Positions 1 to 6,363 of a stretch of 11,816 nt of DNA are shown piece by piece. The stretch is from an uncultured Eubacterium sp. (GTDB lineage: Bacteria > Bacillota > Clostridia > Lachnospirales > Lachnospiraceae): positions 1-11,816 of the forward strand of contig CAJOQF010000230.1 of the NCBI GenBank assembly GCA_905236295.1. The letters run 5' to 3'. The notes beneath the pieces were generated by a model that did not search any database, was not told the DNA's origin, and saw nothing but the letters and a program-made list of their open reading frames with translations. The position numbers and the translations under genes were made by a program. The stretch's first letter is position 1, and each line of letters opens with the position of its first letter.

Positions 1-1499
1 CAATCAAATGCAACTGATGCATCCTTATTAGATGCGTAATAGTCAACCGCCTCCTGTCCGTAAAGCTTTGAGGTCACTCCACCCTGAAGCGCTTTCACAG
101 TTTCATCAGCTGCCGCATCTCCGACAACACTGGCTGCGTATTTCTTCCATATATCATAATATTCATCTTTGCAGATAGTCTCAAATAATCCTTGATACTC
201 GCCCTGGAGATTGTTTAACAATACATCTTTTGCCTTGTCGCTTCCATCCTCATACTGATCTCCGCTCGCATACAGTTGTGAGGTAGTTCCAATCTGTGTA
301 TCGCTTTTCTTTCCATCAATGGTAACATCTGTGGTGCATGAAGTAATTATGCTTCCCTGCGCTCTTCCGGCAACAGTTCCGGGAGTTGTCGCTCCGTCAA
401 TGCTTCCCTTTACCGAACAGTTTATAACATTGAAGCGATCCTCCATACCGAAGTAATAAAGTCCTGTTCCGATAAGTCCACCCACATGTGTGGCTTTATT
501 TGCCTTGATTTTCACAGTTACGTTACAGTTCTTTACCGTCGCTGGATCCTGAACCACTCCGTCTCCGTCATCGCCTACACCTGCGTATCCACACAGACCG
601 CCTATTGCATGTCCATTGTTTGCATTTATCGTCACATTCGCTGTATTTCCGATAATCTCATCCATACACTGTAAGCATCCACCGATACCGCCTAAGCCCA
701 CCGGTTCATTGCCAGTAGCTGTGACAGTTCCCTTTGCGGTACAGTTTTTCACAGTTCCACCGAATCCCCCGCCGACAATAAGTCCGCCGCACTCTGCCAT
801 ATCACACTGCTCTATAACTCCTGTTGAGAAATCGTTATCTCCATTTACCGTTACGGTGGTTCCGCTTACACTACATTTATTGATGGTAGCACCCATGCCT
901 CCACCTACAATACCTCCGATACAATTCACTCCACAAACTGTATTCTTTCCACTGAGAGTGATTCCTGTGATCGTTGCTCCGGCTGCGTATCCCACTACAT
1001 CAGCTGAAACCATGGAATTTGCGGTTCCTTTTGAAGTAACGTTTTTGACCTTCAGGTTTTTAACCGTTCCGGTCACTGTCTCGAAAATTCCGACTCCAAC
1101 CTCACCTTTTTCCTGTACTACCTTGATGTTTGAAATGGTGTGTCCTTTCCCGTTGAAAGTTCCGGAAAATGCGCCCGACATATCTCCGGTCAACATATCT
1201 GTCAATAGAACATTTCCTATGTTGGTGATTGTCTTGTTCTTGGCATTTATATCCTTTACAAGTACATAATGCTTCTTTAATGTCGTCTTATTCTTTCCGA
1301 TATTTTGAAGCTGCTTTAACGTTTTTATCTTATATGGATTTTTCTTTGTTCCCTTTCCTCCTGCAAAAAGCTTATCTGTTGCAGTCTTTGTAGCTGCCTC
1401 CGTAACGAGTTTTCCTGTCGGCATCGCTGCCATGCTTCCAATAGTTACTGTTGCTGCGATTGCTATTGCAGTGACAGGTTTTATCATCTTTAACTGCAT
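1..1499 (-). CDS. Exported GLUG-motif/beta-helix-like surface protein, 3' end missing
   Basis: The frame is open from an ATG at 1497-1499 to the left edge, giving 499 residues with no stop, so the C-terminus lies outside the window. A GGGAGG ribosome binding site lies five to six bases before the ATG. Residues 1-36 look like a signal peptide: lysines 4 and 7, a hydrophobic Ala/Ile/Thr/Val stretch at about 9-26, then an Ala-rich exit. After a lysine-rich linker comes a region resembling the lead-in of GLUG proteins (NPYKIKTLKQLQNI, about 54-67, then HYVLVKDIN) and the motif FSGTFNGKGHTI near 111-122. About 200 residues of short Gly/Thr/Asn/Cys-rich repeats follow (GGIVGG, GGLIVGG, GGLCGYAG, GGLIGTG; KNCTAKG, INCSVKG), as expected for a right-handed beta-helix. 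From about residue 420 the sequence becomes helical and charged, a region I do not recognise. The protein is probably cell-surface or secreted; its ligand is unknown. About a dozen cysteines in the repeats are unusual for an exported beta-helix. Confidence 0.8.
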   Translation of the reverse strand, partial: MQLKMIKPVTAIAIAATVTIGSMAAMPTGKLVTEAATKTATDKLFAGGKGTKKNPYKIKTLKQLQNIGKNKTTLKKHYVLVKDINAKNKTITNIGNVLLTDMLTGDMSGAFSGTFNGKGHTISNIKVVQEKGEVGVGIFETVTGTVKNLKVKNVTSKGTANSMVSADVVGYAAGATITGITLSGKNTVCGVNCIGGIVGGGMGATINKCSVSGTTVTVNGDNDFSTGVIEQCDMAECGGLIVGGGFGGTVKNCTAKGTVTATGNEPVGLGGIGGCLQCMDEIIGNTANVTINANNGHAIGGLCGYAGVGDDGDGVVQDPATVKNCNVTVKIKANKATHVGGLIGTGLYYFGMEDRFNVINCSVKGSIDGATTPGTVAGRAQGSIITSCTTDVTIDGKKSDTQIGTTSQLYASGDQYEDGSDKAKDVLLNNLQGEYQGLFETICKDEYYDIWKKYAASVVGDAAADETVKALQGGVTSKLYGQEAVDYYASNKDASVAFD

Positions 1500-1557
1500 A
1501 ATTTCCTCCCGTATTCAAGTATTTACATTATGTTCAAATAAATTGTTCCAAATTTTT

Positions 1558-1586
1558 AGAGGGCGATTTTTAATCCGCCCCCCTCT
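1558..1586. terminator. Imperfect GC-rich hairpin between flavodoxin and surface-protein genes
   Basis: AGAGGG (1558-1563) pairs with CCCTCT (1581-1586), and the inner bases pair further with C bulges. It lies just after the flavodoxin stop codon, which fits a terminator for that minus-strand unit. However, the T-run (TTTT, 1586-1589) is on the plus-strand side. In the minus direction the hairpin is followed by TAAAAATTT rather than a T-run, so its use as a terminator is uncertain. Confidence 0.3.
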
Positions 1587-1600
1587 TTTACAGATATTAG

Positions 1601-2026
1601 TTAGCTTGCAAGAGCTGCTCCAAGACTCTTACAATTCGCGATTGCCTCGTCATTCGGCGCATCATTTGCCAGTACACTGTCGCACACCAGACTTATGCCA
1701 TCATCTGAGCATCTCTCCTCCCAGTCTCTCATCCACTGGCCGTCTCCCCAACCATAAGAACCGAAAAGTGCAATCTTTTTACCGCCAAGTGAGCCTTCCA
1801 CCTCTGTAAACATAGGATCGAACTCTGACTCTTCCAGTACCTCAACTCCCATAGACGGACATCCGAATGCAATTCCGTCGAACTCCGAAACTTTGTCCTT
1901 GGTAAACTCACTTGCTCCAAATACGGTTACATCTGCCCCGCTCTCCTTTGCGCCTGCCTCGACAGCTTCTGCCATTGCCTGTGTATTTCCTGTTCCGCTC
2001 CAATATACTACTGCTACTTTGCTCAT
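1601..2026 (-). CDS. Short-chain flavodoxin (FMN electron carrier)
   Basis: This 141-residue protein has the length and layout of a short-chain bacterial flavodoxin, a soluble cytoplasmic FMN protein that can replace ferredoxin. The phosphate-binding loop is WSGTGNT (9-15), after the first beta strand KVAVVYW. The 50s-type FMN loop is GCPSMGVEVLEE (55-66). The 90s loop is GSYGWGDGQWM (89-99), with Tyr91 and Trp93 placed to cover the isoalloxazine ring. The start ATG (2024-2026) overlaps the stop of the DUF3793 gene as ATGA, and an AAAGGAAG ribosome binding sequence lies within the end of that gene, so translation is probably coupled. Flavodoxins are often made when iron is scarce, which matches the DtxR-like operator at the promoter of this pair. 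The redox partner cannot be read from the window. Confidence 0.95.
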   Translation of the reverse strand: MSKVAVVYWSGTGNTQAMAEAVEAGAKESGADVTVFGASEFTKDKVSEFDGIAFGCPSMGVEVLEESEFDPMFTEVEGSLGGKKIALFGSYGWGDGQWMRDWEERCSDDGISLVCDSVLANDAPNDEAIANCKSLGAALAS

Positions 2027-2601
2027 GCTAACTTCTTCCTTTCTAAATTCCCTGATTTTACTATTAGTTTTTCAAGAGACGCTCCCTGCTTTATCTTGGT
2101 GCTATAATAATCTGTACATCGTTGATATCTCTCAAATACAGTCTTAGCCCTCGCTTCATCGCCATATACCTTCCAGCATCCGACACATTTTACTTCAGCG
2201 TTTGGATTCTCCATAAAACACTTCACATCCGACGGCGGATATCCCAGAAACAGTCCTATCTCATGCGGAAAATCCTCATCATTGCAAAGATGTCTCATTA
2301 ACTGAACCACGCACAGGCTCTCGTTATCACAGCAATAGCCCTTTTCAGACAACAGCTTTGTAACCTCCGGATTGCCGAGATCTCTTTTTAACAAATCCGG
2401 GCGATACAGATAAACGAGAGTGTGTGCATCGGATCGCTTTGCGGGAATGGCTCTTATACCCATTTTGGTCAACTTCCTGTTCAAACAATTAATTTCAGCG
2501 TATACATCTGACGCAGATTTTCTTTTTATGGAGAAAAGATTTCCTGTTTTTATCCCTGCCAGGGTTGGCGAACAGTATTTTACGACTGATTCTTCAAGCA
2601 T
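2023..2601 (-). CDS. DUF3793 family protein
   Basis: I read this as a 192-residue cytoplasmic protein beginning MLEESVVKYC. The chosen ATG (2599-2601) has an AAAGGAG ribosome binding site six bases upstream; the frame extends 19 codons further up, but those codons overlap the transcript's leader and have no such site. Family hallmarks are LVYLYRPDLL (62-71), FPHEIGLFLGYPP (111-123) and CVGCWKVYGD (139-148), followed by a helical tail with Tyr and Cys (RYQRCTDYY). These match the uncharacterised DUF3793 family of Clostridia, whose members often sit beside flavodoxin and iron-uptake genes. There is no signal peptide, membrane span or known catalytic motif. Seven to nine cysteines, including C139xxC142 and paired C90-C91, could bind metal or do redox work, but that is conjecture. 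The biochemical role is unknown; the coupled flavodoxin suggests iron-limitation physiology. Confidence 0.88.
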   Translation of the reverse strand: MLEESVVKYCSPTLAGIKTGNLFSIKRKSASDVYAEINCLNRKLTKMGIRAIPAKRSDAHTLVYLYRPDLLKRDLGNPEVTKLLSEKGYCCDNESLCVVQLMRHLCNDEDFPHEIGLFLGYPPSDVKCFMENPNAEVKCVGCWKVYGDEARAKTVFERYQRCTDYYSTKIKQGASLEKLIVKSGNLERKKLA

Positions 2602-2663
2602 AAGCGTCTCCTTTAAAACTATGGACAAGATTATTCTAACTTGGTTTGCTATGTGCAATCTAG

Positions 2664-2683
2664 GTTAGGTACAGCTAACATTA
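2664..2683. promoter_or_regulatory. DtxR/IdeR-like operator palindrome
   Basis: GTTAG (2664-2668) and CTAAC (2675-2679) form an exact inverted repeat with a 6-base spacer. The 19 bases from 2665 to 2683 agree at 14 of 19 positions, by hand alignment, with the known DtxR/IdeR consensus TTAGGTTAGSCTAACCTAA. The site covers the end of the -10 box and the predicted +1 of the DUF3793-flavodoxin promoter, the usual place for iron-dependent repression. No dtxR gene is in the window, so the regulator is inferred. Confidence 0.6.
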
Positions 2684-2707
2684 TACGACTCTTTTCAAGT
2701 TTGTCAA
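2680..2707 (-). promoter_or_regulatory. Promoter of the DUF3793-flavodoxin operon
   Basis: Read on the minus strand, TTGACA (2702-2707) and TATAAT (2680-2685) are both perfect consensus hexamers separated by 16 bases. The expected start is near 2673, about 70 bases before the chosen DUF3793 ATG. Such a strong core promoter usually needs a repressor, and a palindrome overlaps its downstream edge. Confidence 0.85.
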
Positions 2708-2757
2708 CACTAATTTTCTAAAAAGTCTAACTATTTAAGTCTAAGTCAGGCAATATA

Positions 2758-2766
2758 TGCTATAAT
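2758..2766 (+). promoter_or_regulatory. Extended -10 promoter for the acyltransferase
   Basis: TGCTATAAT (2758-2766) is a perfect extended -10 element 31 bases before the acyltransferase ATG. No good -35 box is present 17 bases upstream. Instead, the 8-base direct repeat AAGTCTAA at 2723-2730 and 2737-2744 occupies that region. Confidence 0.6.
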
Positions 2767-2797
2767 TACTCATATTAACGTATCAGAAAGGGTTATT

Positions 2798-3844
2798 ATG
2801 GGAAATCAGACATCACTTACAAACAAGAACGATAGAATTCTATGGATGGATATTGCCAAGGGTATTGCAATGTTTTTGGTATGCTGGGGACACGAAAATG
2901 CCGACCCTATATTTAATAACTGGATCTACTCCTTCCATATGCCGCTGTTTTTTATGCTCTCAGGTATGACTTTCGCCTTCAACAAGGAGACCAAAGTAGG
3001 CAAATATATTGTCAAAAAAGCAAAAGGACTTCTTATTCCTTATGTATTTTTAAATATCATTGTCATACCGCTCGCATACATAGATGGCGCAATAGTTCAC
3101 AAATCAACCCAGAATATAGGTGAATTCCTACTTGGAATAGTCTTTTCACAGCAGCAGAGCGGATTTGTTCTTCCTTCAAACACCACATGGTTTATTGCCA
3201 CCCTGTTTTTGACAGACCTCGCATTCTTTGCTTTTTGGAAGATATTTAAGAAGGATTACATCATAGTTTTTGTTATTCCGATTGTCACTGCGATTTGTTA
3301 CCTCACCGGACTTATGAATCCTCCGGGCGGAAGCATCTGGCATGTGAAAACGGTTGCAACATCGATCATTTTCTATCTTGCAGGTTATCTCTTCCTAAAA
3401 TATATTGCCGCGATTAAGGACTTTCTTAAAAATAAGGCTCTGCACATTCTATTTATATGCGGGCTATTTGCATTGGGAATACTGGTTGAAACTCACAATG
3501 ATCGCGTCTCAATGATTGCAAACTATTATGCTTTTATGCCGTTTTTCTATGTTGCGGCATTTGCCTCGTCCATCGCTTTTATCTTCTTGATGATGATCCT
3601 CAGCGAAAATGCACGAGCGGTAAAGATACTTAAGTTTGCGGATATTGTCGGCAAAAACACCTTACCTTATATCGCTTTCCAGGTTCCGGTCATGAAGATA
3701 ATGAAAGACTGTGTTCCGTACTTTGCTTCGGAAAATGAGTTGGCGAGAGTGGTAATGTGTTTGATCTTCTATTTCGCGTTTATCCCGGCATCGGTCCTGA
3801 TTACAAAGATTATCCCCGGCAGGCGCCGAAAAAAAACAAAATAA
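2798..3844 (+). CDS. Acyltransferase family 3 membrane protein
   Basis: This 348-residue integral membrane protein has the opening signature of the acyltransferase-3 (OafA/YrhL/WecH-like) family: RILWMDIAKGIAMFLVCWGH (13-32), then SFHMPLFFMLSGMTF (45-59). His32 and His47 are the likely family histidines. About ten hydrophobic spans follow, and the protein ends in the basic cytoplasmic tail GRRRKKTK. Members move acetyl or other acyl groups from cytoplasmic donors to sugars of surface polysaccharide, cell wall or membrane-linked precursors; the acceptor here is unknown because no glycan cluster is adjacent. The ATG at 2798 has AAAGGG six bases upstream. It is transcribed alone, divergently from the DUF3793 operon, and ends at a two-way terminator. 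Confidence 0.9.
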   Translation: MGNQTSLTNKNDRILWMDIAKGIAMFLVCWGHENADPIFNNWIYSFHMPLFFMLSGMTFAFNKETKVGKYIVKKAKGLLIPYVFLNIIVIPLAYIDGAIVHKSTQNIGEFLLGIVFSQQQSGFVLPSNTTWFIATLFLTDLAFFAFWKIFKKDYIIVFVIPIVTAICYLTGLMNPPGGSIWHVKTVATSIIFYLAGYLFLKYIAAIKDFLKNKALHILFICGLFALGILVETHNDRVSMIANYYAFMPFFYVAAFASSIAFIFLMMILSENARAVKILKFADIVGKNTLPYIAFQVPVMKIMKDCVPYFASENELARVVMCLIFYFAFIPASVLITKIIPGRRRKKTK

Positions 3845-3847
3845 TTG

Positions 3848-3891
3848 AAAAGAGCGACAGAGTAATATTACTCCATCGCTCTTTTATTTTT
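3848..3891. terminator. Two-way terminator between acyltransferase and cadA
   Basis: AAAAGAGCGA (3848-3857) pairs exactly with TCGCTCTTTT (3876-3885), with a second dyad GAGTAATATTACTC nested inside. T-runs follow in both directions, so this hairpin can end both convergent genes. The cadA stop codon begins one base beyond it. Confidence 0.9.
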
Positions 3892-5781
3892 CTAAACAAT
3901 ACTTCTGTATCTTCTGCATCTGATGGCGTTAAGTACGGCTATGACCATTACACCAACGTCTGCGAATATCGCAGCCCACATGTTTGCAAAACCGAGTGCT
4001 CCAAGCACCATTACTACAATCTTTACCCCGATTGCAAACCAGATGTTTTCGCTTACTATTCGCAGGCACTTCTTTGAAAGCCCTATCGCAACCGATATCT
4101 TCTTCGGATCATCATCCATCAATACTATATCAGCTGCTTCAATTGCCGCATCCGATCCCATGGCTCCCATAGCAATTCCTACATCAGCTCTTGAGAGCAC
4201 CGGAGCGTCATTGATTCCGTCACCGACAAATGCAAGCGTTTCCTTCTTATAGTCCCTCTTCTCAAGGAGTTCCTCAACCTTTTTCACCTTGTCTCCGGGA
4301 AGAAGATTGGAATAATATTCATCCAGCCCCAGCTTTGATGCCACATCTTTCGCAACCTGATCGGAATCACCTGTAAGCATCACAAGATTAGAGACACCTA
4401 TAGATCTAAGCCGCGTTACGGCCTCTTTTGATTCAGGCTTTATCGTATCTGAAATCACGATATGTCCCGCATACTTTCCATCCACGGCAACATGTATCAT
4501 TGTTCCTGTGTTTTCACAATACTTCCATTCTATGCCCAGGTCATCCATAAACTGATGATTTCCGACACAAATCTCGTGAGTATTTACCACGGCTTTAATT
4601 CCGCGTCCGGCCACCTCCTCGACATTCTCTACCAGACAATCATCCTGCTCGTTTGGATAAGCATCCTTTATGGATATAGCAATCGGATGCGAGGAATGCC
4701 TTTCAACATGAGCCGCCAGATGAAGCAGTTCATTTTCCGGAATTCCCTCCGGACATATCGCCGACACCACAAATTTTCCGGCTGTAAGCGTGCCCGTCTT
4801 ATCAAACACAACTGTTTTTGTCTTCGCCAATGCCTCAAAATAGCTCGAACCCTTTACCAAAACGCCCGCCTTTGACGCACCACCTATTCCCGCGAAGAAC
4901 GAGAGCGGTATGCTTATCACAAGCGCACATGGACAGCTTATTACAAGGAATAACAAAGCTCTGTAGATCCAGTTGCCCCACATCGGATCATTACCGACAA
5001 TCAATGAAATAACCGGTGGAACAAACGCAAGCGCCATCGCTGCAAACACGACTATAGGAGTATATACCCTTGCAAATTTTGAGATAAACTGCTCGGATCT
5101 CGCTTTCTTTGAGCTTGCATCCTCAATAAGGTCAAGAATCTTTGATGCTGTGGACTCATCAAATTCCTTGGTTGTTTTAATCTTGATAACGCGATTCAGG
5201 TTGATACATCCTGAGAGTACCTCATCTCCTACCTGCACATCGCGTGGAATAGATTCTCCCGTAAGTGCAGCAGTATCAAGTGTGGAGCCTCCCTCCTCAA
5301 CGATACCGTCTAACGGAATCTTCTCCCCGGGCTTTACTACTATGATCGAACCAATCTCAACATCATCCGGATCAACTCTTACCAGCGCACCGCTTTCATC
5401 ATAGACGTTGGCATAATCCGGCCTGATATCCATAAGTTCGGTAATATTCTTTCGACTTTTACCAACTGCATAGGACTGAAACCACTCGCCAAGCTGGTAA
5501 AACAGCATTACGGCTATCGCCTCGACATAATCGCCTGAACCCATTATTCCGAGAATTATAGCACCTATTGTCGCAATTGCCATAAGCAGACATTCATCGA
5601 AGGGCTGACGGTTTATAACACCCTTGGCAGCCTTTATCAAAATATCATATCCCACTATCAGATACGGGATCATATACACAATAAATCTTAACCATCCTGT
5701 AGTCGGGATAAAATACAATATGACCAGTAGTGCTGCAGATATCAGAATGCGTATCAGGTTTTTCTTCTGTTTTTTATTCAT
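3892..5781 (-). CDS. cadA: Zn/Cd/Pb-type P1B ATPase (CadA/ZntA-like), lacking N-terminal HMA domain
   Basis: This 629-residue heavy-metal efflux ATPase of the plasma membrane has all core motifs. TGES (174-177) is the dephosphorylation loop. CPC (283-285) lies in the transport helix within ISCPCALVISIP. DKTGT (327-331) carries the phosphorylated Asp327. HP (365-366) is the ATP-binding His-Pro, and GDGINDAP (520-527) is the hinge. Lys587 in helix 7 and Asp608 in helix 8 (FADVG) are spaced 21 apart, as in the Zn/Cd/Pb group, so a divalent soft metal rather than Cu is the likely cargo. The protein starts almost directly at its first membrane helices and has no metal-binding HMA domain; that domain is encoded by the preceding gene, whose stop is five bases upstream. 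No clear ribosome binding site precedes the ATG, which suggests translational coupling. Confidence 0.95.
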   Translation of the reverse strand: MNKKQKKNLIRILISAALLVILYFIPTTGWLRFIVYMIPYLIVGYDILIKAAKGVINRQPFDECLLMAIATIGAIILGIMGSGDYVEAIAVMLFYQLGEWFQSYAVGKSRKNITELMDIRPDYANVYDESGALVRVDPDDVEIGSIIVVKPGEKIPLDGIVEEGGSTLDTAALTGESIPRDVQVGDEVLSGCINLNRVIKIKTTKEFDESTASKILDLIEDASSKKARSEQFISKFARVYTPIVVFAAMALAFVPPVISLIVGNDPMWGNWIYRALLFLVISCPCALVISIPLSFFAGIGGASKAGVLVKGSSYFEALAKTKTVVFDKTGTLTAGKFVVSAICPEGIPENELLHLAAHVERHSSHPIAISIKDAYPNEQDDCLVENVEEVAGRGIKAVVNTHEICVGNHQFMDDLGIEWKYCENTGTMIHVAVDGKYAGHIVISDTIKPESKEAVTRLRSIGVSNLVMLTGDSDQVAKDVASKLGLDEYYSNLLPGDKVKKVEELLEKRDYKKETLAFVGDGINDAPVLSRADVGIAMGAMGSDAAIEAADIVLMDDDPKKISVAIGLSKKCLRIVSENIWFAIGVKIVVMVLGALGFANMWAAIFADVGVMVIAVLNAIRCRRYRSIV

Positions 5782-5786
5782 AGCAT

Positions 5787-6005
5787 TTAAATAAATACTT
5801 CACAGTCAGCCTCTGCTTTTTTGCAGTTAGCTCTTACTGCTTCCATGACGCTTGCGACATCAGCGCCGTCTTCAAAATCCACCTTCATCTTAAGTGCCAT
5901 AAAGTTTACCGATGCATCACGCACACCTTCTGTTTTCTTGGCTGCGTCCTCCATCTTCTGTGCACATACCGGACAATCAACATCAATCTTATACTTTTTA
6001 CTCAT
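5787..6005 (-). CDS. Free-standing heavy-metal-associated (HMA) domain protein
   Basis: This 72-residue protein consists of one ferredoxin-like HMA fold. The metal-binding loop is DCPVCAQKM (10-18) with Cys11 and Cys14. It is followed by the helix MEDAAKKTEGV, a strand with SVNFMALKMKVDF and a second helix VMEAVRANC. Two more cysteines near the end (Cys61, Cys68, with acidic neighbours) may add ligands. It is the first gene of the leftward metal unit and directly precedes the ATPase, which lacks this domain. It therefore probably works as a detached N-terminal metal-binding domain or chaperone delivering Zn/Cd-like ions. The ATG at 6005 has AGGTAAGGAAGT just upstream. Confidence 0.92.
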   Translation of the reverse strand: MSKKYKIDVDCPVCAQKMEDAAKKTEGVRDASVNFMALKMKVDFEDGADVASVMEAVRANCKKAEADCEVFI

Positions 6006-6054
6006 ACTTCCTTACCTCTTTCTTTCATATTTTATGCAAAAGTAATAATATACT

Positions 6055-6108
6055 ACAATTAAGAAGTTGTTTAATTGTTATCTTCAATTTAACACCCGTT
6101 TAATTGTT
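6055..6108. promoter_or_regulatory. Paired operator-like dyads in the divergent metal-resistance promoter
   Basis: ACAATTAA (6055-6062) and TTAATTGT (6071-6078) form an exact 8-bp inverted repeat with an 8-base spacer. CAATTTAAC (6085-6093) and GTTTAATTG (6098-6106) form a second dyad with one mismatch. The right arms share an exact 11-base direct repeat, GTTTAATTGTT, at 6069-6079 and 6098-6108, 29 bases apart. AT-rich dyads of this kind are typical ArsR/SmtB/CadC sites, and an ArsR-type gene lies 256 bases away. Assignment to that protein is inferred. Confidence 0.6.
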
Positions 6109-6114
6109 TGTCAA
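6086..6114 (-). promoter_or_regulatory. Promoter of the HMA-cadA operon
   Basis: On the minus strand, TTGACA (6109-6114) and TAAATT (6086-6091) are separated by 17 bases. The -35 box is perfect and the -10 box is weak. The intervening bases contain one of two operator-like dyads, so repressor binding would cover this promoter. Confidence 0.6.
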
Positions 6115-6128
6115 TCTTTTTTTCTTTT

Positions 6129-6163
6129 TATAATAGATTTTATATCATTTGTAATGTTATACT
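6129..6163 (+). promoter_or_regulatory. Candidate promoter(s) for the small membrane protein and arsR
   Basis: Two plus-strand -10 candidates are present. TATAAT (6129-6134) has TTGTCA (6108-6113) only 15 bases upstream. TGTTATACT (6155-6163) is an extended -10 without a good -35. The TTGTCA box overlaps the leftward TTGACA box, so the divergent promoters would be controlled together. I cannot decide which is used. Confidence 0.45.
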
Positions 6164-6206
6164 GTATTTGTACCTTATATTCATACCACACAAGGGAGGT
6201 TTTGCG

Positions 6207-6338
6207 ATGAATAAAGTTAAAGCACATACTGTTTGGGGCATTCTCGCTCTTATCTGCATGTTAATGGCTGTTTTAAGCGGATTTATGATAACATCAAAAC
6301 ACAAAAAGCCGGCTATTCCCGACTCTGTTGAAGAATAA
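6207..6338 (+). CDS. 43-residue single-span membrane protein
   Basis: The ATG at 6207 follows a strong GGGAGG site with a seven-base gap. A longer frame reaching back to 6108 covers the promoter region and has no such site, so the short form is preferred. The protein has a short basic N-terminus (MNKVKAH), one hydrophobic span at about residues 9-28 (VWGILALICMLMAVLSGFMI), then TSKHKKPAIPDSVEE. This suggests a small inner-membrane protein with one tail outside the bilayer; the positive-inside rule does not clearly settle orientation. I recognise no family. It lies 25 bases before arsR and is probably co-transcribed with it, opposite the HMA-cadA unit. A part in metal efflux or sensing is possible only by position. 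Confidence 0.75.
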   Translation: MNKVKAHTVWGILALICMLMAVLSGFMITSKHKKPAIPDSVEE

Positions 6339-6363
6339 TTTTACTATTAATAAGGGATAATAT

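Noticed and set aside
616..1269. Long proline/threonine-rich open frame on the plus strand
   Set aside because: It lies wholly antisense to the signal-peptide-bearing GLUG-like gene, has no ribosome binding site, and its composition is what Gly/Thr-rich codons give when read in reverse.
2602..2658. Upstream ATG extending the DUF3793 protein by 19 residues
   Set aside because: The extension lies in the transcript leader and lacks the AAAGGAG site that precedes MLEESVVK, which also matches the normal family start.
4462..5404. Several plus-strand open frames opposite cadA
   Set aside because: They are antisense shadows of a fully conserved P-type ATPase frame and have no family resemblance or ribosome binding sites.
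6108..6206. N-terminal extension of the 43-residue membrane protein
   Set aside because: It overlaps both candidate promoters and has no ribosome binding site, while GGGAGG is well placed for the ATG at 6207.
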